Of a stretch of DNA of 5,193 bases, positions 1-4,685 are shown piece by piece (within the stretch, counting starts at the first letter, position 1; every line of letters begins with the position of its first letter). The translations under genes and the position numbers were made by a program. Source of the stretch: an uncultured Collinsella sp. (GTDB lineage Bacteria > Actinomycetota > Coriobacteriia > Coriobacteriales > Coriobacteriaceae); the NCBI GenBank assembly GCA_902470895.1, contig CABRID010000120.1, positions 1 through 5,193 of the forward strand, written 5' to 3'. The notes beneath the pieces were generated by a model that was not told where the DNA came from, did not search any database, and saw only the letters and a list, made by a program, of their open reading frames with translations.

Positions 1-47
1 GAGATCAGCCTCGGTCTCGTGGGCTCGGAGATGTGTATAAGAGACAG
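1..47 (+). other. Illumina Nextera adapter left on the contig end (artefact)
   Basis: Not genomic DNA. Bases 14-47 match the Nextera read-2 transposase adapter, and 29-47 are exactly the 19-base Tn5 mosaic end AGATGTGTATAAGAGACAG. Bases 1-5 (GAGAT) match the end of the P7 flow-cell primer, so 6-13 (CAGCCTCG) is the i7 index; from memory this is the Nextera index N710. Read through, the adapter gives the peptide MGSEMCIRDS, a known contaminant signature at the start of false database proteins. Genomic sequence begins at 48. Confidence 0.97.
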
Positions 48-246
48 CGTCTACCTGGTGGACGCGGCGGACGACAGGGGCAATGTCCGAGAGCTCCAGC
101 TCATCTTCTTCGGGCGGGAGTCGGACGGCGAGGGCTGGCTCGAAATCGAGGCACGCGGTGGCTCGGGCGTGCGCCACCGTGCGTGCGACGCGGCCGAGCC
201 ACCCGCGGCTGCGCGCAGGGCTCTGGACCGCTGTGCGCGGCGCTAG
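48..246 (+). CDS. 3' fragment of an unidentified reading frame (partial at the contig edge)
   Basis: An open frame enters from the adapter junction and stops at TAG 244-246, leaving about 65 residues of genomic origin. It starts VYLVDAADDRGN and contains LQLIFFGRESDGEG, a mix that looks like a beta-rich globular protein, then becomes Arg/Ala-rich (PPAAARRALDRCARR). I do not recognise a family. The last part overlaps the likely -35 region of the regulator operon downstream. The first ten residues of the apparent ORF are adapter-encoded and must be dropped. It may be the end of a real gene or chance openness in GC-rich DNA. Confidence 0.35.
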
Positions 247-252
247 TACAAT
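224..252 (+). promoter_or_regulatory. sigma70-type promoter of the two-component operon
   Basis: TGGACC (224-229) and TACAAT (247-252) are separated by 17 bases. They match the consensus boxes in 4 of 6 and 5 of 6 positions. The predicted transcript start near 258-260 leaves a leader of about 20 bases before the 280 start codon. The -10 box directly abuts the stop codon of the upstream frame. Confidence 0.5.
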
Positions 253-267
253 TCCGACGAGAGTTTC

Positions 268-274
268 AGGAGGT
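268..274 (+). promoter_or_regulatory. ribosome binding site of the response regulator
   Basis: AGGAGGT, a near-perfect Shine-Dalgarno sequence, with 6 bases between its last G (273) and ATG at 280. It fixes the regulator start. Confidence 0.85.
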
Positions 275-279
275 CGAAC

Positions 280-942
280 ATGGCGAGGATACTGGCAGTG
301 GACGATGAACGGGCGATTCTCGACGCGCTCGCGCGCGTCCTCGGCCGCGACGGCCATGAGGTCGTCAGGGCGGCGGACCCGACGGCGGTCCCGGGGATGG
401 ACCTCTCGCGCTTCGACCTCGTGCTCTGCGACGTCATGATGCCGGGGCTCGACGGTTTCGAGCTCGTGCGGCAGATCCGCCCGGACTTCGACGGGCCCAT
501 CGTCTTCCTGACCGCGCGCGTGGCCGAGGAGGATGCTGTGGCCGCCTACGGCCTGGGCGCCGACGACTACGTCCGCAAGCCCTTCGGGGCCGCGGAACTG
601 CGCGCCAAGGTCGCGGCCCATCTACGCCGTGAGCGCCGGCCGCGCTCGCACGCCCTCTCCTTCGGGGAGGTGCGGATTGACCTCGGGGCGCGCGGCCTCT
701 CCGTGGGCGGCGAGACCGTGCCGCTCACGCCCACCGAGTACGCCATCTGCGAGTACCTCGCCCGCCACCCCGGGCAGGTCATGAGCCGCGCGCAGATCCG
801 CGAGGCGGTGCTCGGCTGGGAGAGCGACGCCGACGACGCGGCCATATCCATGCAGGTCAGCCGCGCCCGGAGGAAACTCTCCGAGGCCGGCGCCGATCCG
901 ATCGCGACCGTCTGGGGGATGGGGTACAAGTGGCAGCTCTGA
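280..942 (+). CDS. OmpR/PhoB-family response regulator transcription factor
   Basis: A cytoplasmic two-domain regulator of 220 residues, the usual length for the family. Residues 1-118 are a receiver domain: acidic pair D8-D9, phosphoacceptor D51 in the LCDVMMPGLDG block, switch threonine T78 (FLTAR), aromatic Y97 and lysine K100 in DDYVRKPF. Residues about 125-220 are a winged-helix DNA-binding domain, with LTPTEYAICEYLARHPGQV, the recognition-helix segment DAAISMQVSRARRKL, and the wing-end GMGYKWQL. All key residues are present, so it should accept phosphate from the kinase encoded directly downstream and bind direct-repeat DNA as a dimer. The ATG at 280 is set by the AGGAGGT ribosome site. 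The target genes are not evident. The nearest candidate is the membrane gene at 5022, since such pairs often control export or resistance transporters. Confidence 0.95.
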   Translation: MARILAVDDERAILDALARVLGRDGHEVVRAADPTAVPGMDLSRFDLVLCDVMMPGLDGFELVRQIRPDFDGPIVFLTARVAEEDAVAAYGLGADDYVRKPFGAAELRAKVAAHLRRERRPRSHALSFGEVRIDLGARGLSVGGETVPLTPTEYAICEYLARHPGQVMSRAQIREAVLGWESDADDAAISMQVSRARRKLSEAGADPIATVWGMGYKWQL

Positions 943-968
943 GGACCGGGGCGCGAGGTCGCGGGGGC

Positions 969-2366
969 ATGCCGCTCTCCTTCGTCATCGCGCGCTACTT
1001 CGCCTACGCGTTCGCGGCGGTCGCCACGGCGTGGCTCGCCGCGTTCATGGCGCTCTCCGCGGCGATCAACGCGGGCTTCGTCTACGAGGCAAGCTGGGGG
1101 CCGGCCAATGCGCGCGAGGTCGCGGAGGGCCTGGCACGCGACGGCGTCTGCGGGCAGCAGGACGTGCCGACGGCGTACCGCTACCTCATCCTGAACAAGG
1201 ACGGATACGTGCTGATGACAGACCTCGAGGGCACGCGGCTCGAGGACGCGACGGAAATGGCCCGTACGGCACTCGCCGCGGATCCGGGCACAGTGGAGAT
1301 CGAGGGCGGGGGCTCGGGCCTCACCTACGCCGCGTTCCCGCTCAAGGACGGCGGGGCATGCGCGCTCGTCAGCGAGTACCTGCCGCAGTGGGTCTCGCGC
1401 GACCTCGCCGGCCTGCTTCCCAACCCGCAGAACCTCATGCTCGTCGGCGCCGCGGCGGGAAGCGCGCTCGCGCTCGCGCTCGTGGCGCGCCGCGCGAGCC
1501 GCGTGATCTCGCGCAAGATGGCGCCGCTCGCGGAGGCGGCGGGGCGCGTCGGCGCGGGGGAGCTCGACTTCGCGGTCGGCAGCACCAACGTGCGCGAGGT
1601 GAACGACGTCCTCGCCGCGATGGACGCCATGCGGGCCTCCCTCGCCGAGTCGCTCGAGGCCCGCTGGGCCGCGGAGCGGGGGCAGCGCGAGCAGGTGGCG
1701 TCGCTCGCCCACGACCTCAAGACGCCGCTCACCGTGCTGCGCGCCAACGCCGACTTCGTGGCGGAGGAGCTGGAAGACGAGAAAGACGCCGACCTCGCGG
1801 CCGCCGCGCGCGACATAGCCGGCAGTGTCGAAAGGCTCGACGGCTACGTGCGCCTGCTCATCGAGGCCTCGCGCGGGTCCGGCGGGGCGGAGAGGGCCCC
1901 CATGCGGCCGGCCGAGCTCTGCGAGCAGGTCCTCGCCGAGGCCGCCCAGATCGCCCGGGCGCGAGGCGTGACGCTCGACGCAGCCACGGGCCCCGCTGTC
2001 GCGGGCGCGCCCGAGGCCCCACTCGACCGAACCGCCCTTGCGCGAGCCGCCGCGAACCTCGTGGCCAACGCCGCCGAGCACGCGCGCTCGCGCGTGGCGG
2101 TCTCCTGCGACGTCGCTGGTGGATACCTCGTCATCGAGGTCGCCGATGACGGACCGGGCTTCTCTCCCGCCGCCCTCGAACGCGGCTGCGAGCGCCTCTT
2201 CACAGACGACTCCTCCCGCTCCTCGCGCGACGGAGGCCGCCACTACGGGCTCGGCCTCCACGCCGCCTCCGAGGCCGCGAGCGCCCACGGGGGCTCCGTT
2301 TCGCTCGCCAACAGCCCCTCGGGCGGCGCGGTGGCCACCATCGCGGTCCCCCTGTGCGGGGCCTGA
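969..2366 (+). CDS. membrane sensor histidine kinase (HAMP-HisKA-HATPase_c)
   Basis: Partner kinase of the upstream regulator; 465 residues from ATG 969. Transmembrane segment at about 8-38, extracytoplasmic sensor region at about 40-152 (no known sensor fold recognised), second transmembrane segment at about 154-173, HAMP linker at about 174-225. The HisKA H-box SLAHDLKTPL carries phosphoacceptor H248. The ATPase domain has an N-box NLVANAAEH (N363, N367), a G1 box DDGPGF (393-398) and a G2 box GLGL (427-430). A GTG at 930 would overlap the regulator stop and add 13 residues (MAALRTGARGRGG). I prefer ATG 969, which has GAGGT at 955-959 and puts the first membrane helix near the N-terminus. 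Translation is probably coupled to the regulator, 26 bases upstream. Catalytic residues are intact; the signal sensed is unknown. Confidence 0.93.
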   Translation: MPLSFVIARYFAYAFAAVATAWLAAFMALSAAINAGFVYEASWGPANAREVAEGLARDGVCGQQDVPTAYRYLILNKDGYVLMTDLEGTRLEDATEMARTALAADPGTVEIEGGGSGLTYAAFPLKDGGACALVSEYLPQWVSRDLAGLLPNPQNLMLVGAAAGSALALALVARRASRVISRKMAPLAEAAGRVGAGELDFAVGSTNVREVNDVLAAMDAMRASLAESLEARWAAERGQREQVASLAHDLKTPLTVLRANADFVAEELEDEKDADLAAAARDIAGSVERLDGYVRLLIEASRGSGGAERAPMRPAELCEQVLAEAAQIARARGVTLDAATGPAVAGAPEAPLDRTALARAAANLVANAAEHARSRVAVSCDVAGGYLVIEVADDGPGFSPAALERGCERLFTDDSSRSSRDGGRHYGLGLHAASEAASAHGGSVSLANSPSGGAVATIAVPLCGA

Positions 2367-2378
2367 CGAATCAGGCCC
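2359..2378 (+). terminator. hairpin overlapping the kinase stop codon, possible terminator
   Basis: GGGCCTGA (2359-2366) and TCAGGCCC (2371-2378) form a perfect 8-base stem around a CGAA loop. The kinase stop TGA lies in the left arm. There is no T-run after it, so if it ends transcription it does so as the U-less type common in GC-rich bacteria. It marks the end of the two-component operon and abuts the stop codon of the oppositely oriented antitoxin remnant at 2379. Confidence 0.45.
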
Positions 2379-2573
2379 TCACACTGGCATACCTCGCAAC
2401 CAAACGCTTCCCGGATAATTCATGAGGCCGTACTCGTATTCGAGCCTGCCTATCTCTGCGGCAAGCGCCTCCGTCATGTAGAAGGTTTTCGTGCGGCCCG
2501 TCGACTTCGCCAGGCGGTCGTACCTGTTCGCGAGGTCCTCGGGGGTTCTCAGGGCTGCGGTGGCGGTTGCCAT
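2379..2573 (-). CDS. truncated ribbon-helix-helix (RelB/DUF6290-like) antitoxin, no toxin
   Basis: A 64-residue product starting MATATAALRTPEDLANRYDR, followed by LAKSTGRTKTFYMTEAL and IGRLEYEYGL. This is the pattern of ribbon-helix-helix antitoxins of type II toxin-antitoxin systems, DNA-binding dimers that also repress their own operon. Family members usually run on for 15-25 residues past the YEYGL-type helix with an acidic toxin-binding tail. Here the tail is replaced by MNYPGSVWLRGMPV, ending against the kinase terminator hairpin, and no toxin gene follows. I infer a C-terminally truncated, orphan antitoxin. The 5' end is in good order: GGGAGGT lies just upstream of the ATG, and a palindromic operator sits 20 bases ahead. 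It may still bind DNA but probably cannot neutralise a RelE-type toxin. Whether truncation or a divergent short family member is the truth is unsettled. Confidence 0.7.
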   Translation of the reverse strand: MATATAALRTPEDLANRYDRLAKSTGRTKTFYMTEALAAEIGRLEYEYGLMNYPGSVWLRGMPV

Positions 2574-2577
2574 GATG

Positions 2578-2587
2578 CACCTCCCGG
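2578..2587 (-). promoter_or_regulatory. ribosome binding site of the antitoxin remnant
   Basis: On the minus strand GGGAGGTG is followed by a short spacer (CATC) and the ATG at 2573, an excellent Shine-Dalgarno match that settles the start and shows the 5' end of this gene is undamaged. Confidence 0.7.
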
Positions 2588-2593
2588 TTAAAT

Positions 2594-2609
2594 GTAATAC
2601 GTGTATTAC
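2594..2609. promoter_or_regulatory. palindromic operator in front of the antitoxin gene
   Basis: GTAATAC and GTATTAC form perfect 7-base inverted arms around a 2-base centre (GT). It lies 20 bases upstream of the antitoxin start, and its TAATAC arm also resembles a -10 box on the minus strand. Ribbon-helix-helix antitoxins bind such short palindromes over their own promoter, so autoregulation is the likely role. Confidence 0.6.
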
Positions 2610-2637
2610 TTTCTATCACATCACCCGAACCCCGCAC

Positions 2638-2909
2638 CGGCGTACGGTCGTATCTGCTTTTTTACCTTACATTTTGTCAACCGGCCCATGCTCGGCTTGT
2701 TCAGCCGGATTAAATCAACTGTTAAATCAATCCAGGCCTGTAGGGGGCAGTGGAAATCTTTCGAGGACTGGGGGCGCCGTCCCTGGGTCGGCTCCTCGAT
2801 GGCCGCGGCTGAATTCCCCTGCCATCGGCTGCGTGGGTTCCGGCACGGGGTTCTGGCGCTGCTCGAACTGGGCGCAAGACTCGGCTGTTGGTCGTACCGG
2901 ACGGCATAG
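2638..2909. other. gene-poor stretch before the first repeat copy
   Basis: No gene that I can support. The left half is AT-rich, the right half (from about 2735) GC-rich with several short complementary runs (for example CGAGGA 2762-2767 and TCCTCG further right). A minus-strand frame stays open across it without a start codon. Its AT-rich end reads LQAWIDLTVDLIRLN and KTYAVRYDQQPS lies near 2900, so decayed coding sequence is possible, but no family is recognised. A minus-strand TTGACA (2675-2680) has no good -10 partner. Confidence 0.4.
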
Positions 2910-3092
2910 GTTTTGAGACCGGCAAGCTGATGCCGGCTCGAGGACAGCGGCCCGGTGCACCGGGCCGATCGATAGCGGTCTCAGGTTCACAGCGCAGCTT
3001 CTCAGGGCTCGCATATATAGGAAGACTTGATTGGCAATCGATTTTAATGAAGTCGGCAGCGCATGTCAGAGTTTTCAACAAATTTAACATGC
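2910..3092 (+). repeat. structured repeat element, copy 1 (candidate noncoding RNA)
   Basis: Begins GTTTTGAGACCGGCAAGCTG. Bases 2910-3083 recur at 3806-3979 in the same orientation with ten substitutions and no gap. Possible + strand stems: GAGACC 2915-2920 with GGTCTC 2977-2982; GGCA 2921-2924 with TGCC 2931-2934; the perfect 20-base palindrome CGGCCCGGTGCACCGGGCCG at 2948-2967; GCG-c-AGC 2992-2998 with GCTCGC 3007-3012; GACTT 3024-3028 with AAGTC 3050-3054 enclosing ATTG 3030-3033 and CGAT 3039-3042; GCATGT 3061-3066 with ACATGC 3087-3092. Weak similarity to copy 2 may reach a GC-alternating tail near 3117. Both strands are open in some frames, but the copy differences are mostly non-synonymous in the minus frame compared, arguing against a protein. 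I do not recognise an RNA family or insertion sequence. Confidence 0.8.
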
Positions 3093-3124
3093 CACCCTTT
3101 ATATCCGCACGCGCGTAATTCAAC

Positions 3125-3784
3125 TCATAAGGACCGGCTATCCCTTACCTGTGACACAATCTCAAACGCACAGAACAGAATCATCAGTCCAATCATCGCA
3201 TAAGAGGCAGCCGGACCTTCAAGCACTATTCCACAAAGAACAATCTCCGCGCCGCCAATAAGAACTGTTATCAAGCGCTCTGCCTTTTTGCTCTCGCCGC
3301 TCGCATAAAAAGGCGGCAAAGCGCACAAGATCACATATAGCCCGGGAAGGGAATACAGGATCGATAGTCCAAGCCCCCCATCAACCGCAGTGTTTTGCGT
3401 AAGAATCAACTGAACCCAAACGGCAATTATCACTGAGCAGGTTGTCGATAAAAGAAGACTAGAAATACAGCACGCAACAAAGTCCCGTCGCATTCGAACA
3501 GAGAAATCCGCGAACTCTCTTCGCCGCGTGGAAACAATAAGGTACACAGAAATTGCAATAGAACCAATCAGAGAAAACAGCGGAACAACCAGCAATTCAA
3601 GCTTATTACCCCATCGATCAACCACACCCCCACTCCAATGAGCGGGAATTGTATCAGGGAGGACTGACCAAGCCGCCCATAGAATCAGAAATGGAAGAAT
3701 AGAGAGGATGAAAGATGATAACACTGCAGTAATTTTTTTGAGGCTCTCATCGATTCCGCATCTCCTTGCGCGCCCACATTCCAC
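3125..3784 (-). CDS. DUF1648 (SdpI-like) multi-pass membrane protein
   Basis: Up to 219 residues with about six membrane helices (near 18-42, 62-84, 102-127, 138-160, 171-188, 192-210). The DUF1648 signature follows helix 1: LPDTIPAHW at 42-50 and DRWGNK at 56-61. DUF1648 is the N-terminal domain of SdpI, the immunity protein against the SdpC killing factor of Bacillus, but many members have unknown roles, so immunity is only a possibility. The gene is clearly lower in GC than its surroundings and lies exactly between the two repeat copies, suggesting acquisition. The start is doubtful. The open frame begins at GTG 3784 with only a poor ribosome site. A better start, ATG 3750 with AAGGAG 11 bases upstream (3762-3767), is out of frame by one base because of an A7 run (3733-3739); with eight A it would read MRASKKITAVLSS and join this frame. 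The gene is therefore either expressed from GTG, switched by slippage, or broken. Confidence 0.8.
   Translation of the reverse strand: MECGRARRCGIDESLKKITAVLSSFILSILPFLILWAAWSVLPDTIPAHWSGGVVDRWGNKLELLVVPLFSLIGSIAISVYLIVSTRRREFADFSVRMRRDFVACCISSLLLSTTCSVIIAVWVQLILTQNTAVDGGLGLSILYSLPGLYVILCALPPFYASGESKKAERLITVLIGGAEIVLCGIVLEGPAASYAMIGLMILFCAFEIVSQVRDSRSL
3733..3739 (-). promoter_or_regulatory. A7 tract at the start of the DUF1648 gene (possible slippage site)
   Basis: Seven A on the coding (minus) strand, five codons into the frame that starts at ATG 3750. With seven the frame ends after about 21 codons; with eight it enters the DUF1648 frame. Such runs slip during replication or transcription and could switch the gene; a sequencing or assembly length error would look the same. 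Confidence 0.45.
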
Positions 3785-3798
3785 TCCGCCTTAAATCA

Positions 3799-3804
3799 TG
3801 TATA
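3799..3804 (-). promoter_or_regulatory. possible -10 box of the DUF1648 gene
   Basis: TATACA on the minus strand, right outside the 5' edge of repeat copy 2. No clear -35 box is seen at 16-18 bases upstream. Transcription starting near 3792 would leave only about 8 bases before GTG 3784 but about 42 before ATG 3750, which favours the latter start. Confidence 0.3.
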
Positions 3805-3805
3805 C

Positions 3806-4036
3806 GTTTTGAGACCGGCAAGCTGTTGCCGGCTCGAGGACAGCGGCCCGGTGCACCGGGCCGATCGATAGAGGACTCAGGTTCACAGCGCGGTTTCTTG
3901 GGGCTCGCATATATAGGAAGACTTGATCGGCAATCGATTTTAATGAAGTCGACAGCGCATGTCAGAGCTTTCAACAAATCGCAGGTAAATCCGTGTACCA
4001 ATTTTTGGTACACGGATTTACCTGCGATGTTCATGC
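3806..4036 (+). repeat. structured repeat element, copy 2, interrupted by a palindrome
   Basis: Bases 3806-3979 match copy 1 with 164 of 174 identical. The 20-base palindrome is at 3844-3863 without change. Copy 2 gains one pair in the second stem (A3821 with T3826) and loses one in the outer stem (GGACTC instead of GGTCTC at 3873-3878). In the fourth stem A to G (3892) and C to T (3894) turn Watson-Crick pairs into G-U wobbles, and C3928 turns a U-G wobble into C-G. The last stem is GCATG 3957-3961 with CATGC 4032-4036, and a 51-base palindromic segment sits in its loop. Beyond it a divergent tail with GCGCGCGC near 4078-4085 resembles the end of copy 1. Confidence 0.78.
3978..4028. repeat. 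perfect palindrome, 24-base arms, 3-base loop
   Basis: Arms 3978-4001 (ATCGCAGGTAAATCCG...) and 4005-4028 are exact reverse complements around TTT. The outermost AT on each side can equally be read as a two-base duplication of the target, since removing 3980-4028 restores a continuous copy of the repeat (CAACAAAT then GTTCATGC, as in copy 1 apart from small differences). As RNA it would be a very stable hairpin. It has no T-run outside the arms that would make it a typical terminator. Confidence 0.9.
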
Positions 4037-4101
4037 TTGGTCAAAAGCCCATCAAGCGATATATTCATTATTTTAATGCGCGCGCCTGAGCTTTTGGCTG
4101 A

Positions 4102-4281
4102 AGTGGCAGTCCGACCGCCGGCAGGCGGCCACGCTATGTCCAAAGGCCACGCCTACTCCCAGTGCCCGGCTACGTCGACGACCCAGTGCTGCCCGTCGAG
4201 TTCCTGCCGCAGAGCTACATCAGGGACGTCTTATTGGGGGACGACCACATGGAACCCCGGGAGATCAAGCTGTACGGCTGA
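4102..4281 (+). pseudogene. 3' remnant of an unidentified gene
   Basis: The + strand frame ending at TGA 4279-4281 has a protein-like C-terminus: PGYVDDPVLPVEFLPQ (from about 4168), then SYIRDVLLGDDHMEPREIK and a final LYG. It opens only after a stop at 4099-4101 and has no usable start. A neighbouring frame just upstream reads MSKGHAYSQCP (from 4136) and would join PGYVDD if one base had been lost near 4161-4170, so the gene looks both truncated and frameshifted. I do not recognise the family. The strong terminator 60 bases downstream supports this being the true end of a former transcription unit, cut off on its 5' side by the repeat copy 2 region. Confidence 0.4.
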
Positions 4282-4341
4282 TCCATCCGTCAACAACATG
4301 TCAAAGCCCCAAAACCCAACAGGATCGCGAACGAGGGGATG

Positions 4342-4381
4342 AATTGACCGCCCGGGTATTTGCGCCCGGGCGGTCAATTTT
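4342..4381 (+). terminator. strong intrinsic terminator
   Basis: AATTGACCGCCCGGG (4342-4356) and CCCGGGCGGTCAATT (4365-4379) form a perfect 15-base stem with an 8-base loop (TATTTGCG), followed by TTTT at 4378-4381. It acts on + strand transcripts and ends the unit to which the 4102-4281 remnant belonged. No comparable T-run serves the minus strand. Confidence 0.88.
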
Positions 4382-4495
4382 ATCAACCATGGGCGCGATT
4401 CTGTGAGGCCATTTTTCTGGCATCCGCCGTTCGCTCCGGTCTCAACGCACCCATCGACCGTTCAGTAATCTTTGCGAACGCGACCACGTGCGCAT

Positions 4496-4545
4496 TTGTC
4501 GAACAATCAAATGTCCGACAATGTCTGACGGAGCTGTCAGACATT
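4496..4545. promoter_or_regulatory. two adjoining dyads, likely operator for a DNA-binding protein
   Basis: TTGTCGAACA 4496-4505 and TGTCCGACAA 4512-4521 are inverted arms with one mismatch and a 6-base centre. AATGTCTGAC 4520-4529 and GTCAGACATT 4536-4545 are perfect inverted arms, also with a 6-base centre. The two 26-base dyads share the same geometry and overlap by two bases. Each contains the 9-base palindrome TGTCNGACA (4512-4520 and 4535-4543 exact; 4497-4505 and 4522-4530 one mismatch). There is no T-run after either, so they are not terminators. Confidence 0.6.
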
Positions 4546-4615
4546 CACGCACGAACATACGAGCTTCGCGAGCGATTGTAGGCAACTAGTAGCCCCAGCT
4601 GCGTCTTTGGCGCAG

Positions 4616-4652
4616 GTTCGACGTCTGACATCTTGAATGTCTGACGTTGAAC
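4616..4652. promoter_or_regulatory. third dyad of the TGTCNGACA cluster
   Basis: GTTCGACGTCTGACAT (4616-4631) and ATGTCTGACGTTGAAC (4637-4652) are 16-base inverted arms with two mismatches and a 5-base centre (CTTGA). It contains two further near-copies of the motif, CGTCTGACA 4622-4630 and TGTCTGACG 4638-4646. It lies 34 bases before a possible small gene at 4686. Confidence 0.55.
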
Positions 4653-4685
4653 GAAGGTGGTTGATAACAAGCAGGTGGAATAAAC

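Larger units (their letters stand above)
4382..4685. other. intergenic stretch with a cluster of short dyads
   Basis: No supported gene. Short frames exist without ribosome sites, for example minus strand 4383-4544 (53 codons, starting MSDSSVRHCRTFD) and + strand 4637-4798 (starting MSDVERRWLITSR, later PISYVANANGEPERPG). They open with ATG-TCN-GAC, which is simply the repeated dyad motif, so I do not trust them as genes. The content that stands out is the group of TGTCNGACA-like palindromes annotated separately. Confidence 0.5.

Noticed and set aside
930..968. GTG 930 as the kinase start
   Set aside because: It adds an Arg/Gly-rich 13-residue extension, and its upstream sequence is a weaker ribosome site than GAGGT before ATG 969; not excluded.
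567..2288. Very long minus-strand open frame (573 codons) opposite the regulator and kinase
   Set aside because: It is the shadow of two intact, well-recognised genes in very GC-rich DNA; its product is Arg/Gly/Ala-rich with no domain.
2601..2916. Plus-strand frames running through the antitoxin operator and the gene-poor stretch
   Set aside because: No ribosome site, they start inside the operator, and the product has no recognisable feature.
2910..3092. Known riboswitch, ribozyme, tRNA or tmRNA
   Set aside because: No conserved core that I can recall (no hammerhead CUGAUGA/GAAA pair, no tRNA T-loop, no GEMM or cobalamin core) fits the sequence.
2722..3123. Minus-strand frames across repeat copy 1, and 3747-4034 across copy 2, sharing a peptide such as FIKIDCQSSLPIYASP
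   Set aside because: The shared peptide only reflects the DNA repeat. Most substitutions between copies change the amino acid, while several preserve RNA pairing on the + strand, so coding is not what is conserved.
2910..3979. CRISPR array, suggested by a repeat beginning GTTTTGAGACC
   Set aside because: Only two copies, 896 bases apart with a gene between them, and a repeat of 174 bases; no spacers of regular length.
4360..4581. Plus-strand 73-codon frame
   Set aside because: It would start inside the terminator hairpin, has no ribosome site, and crosses the dyad cluster.
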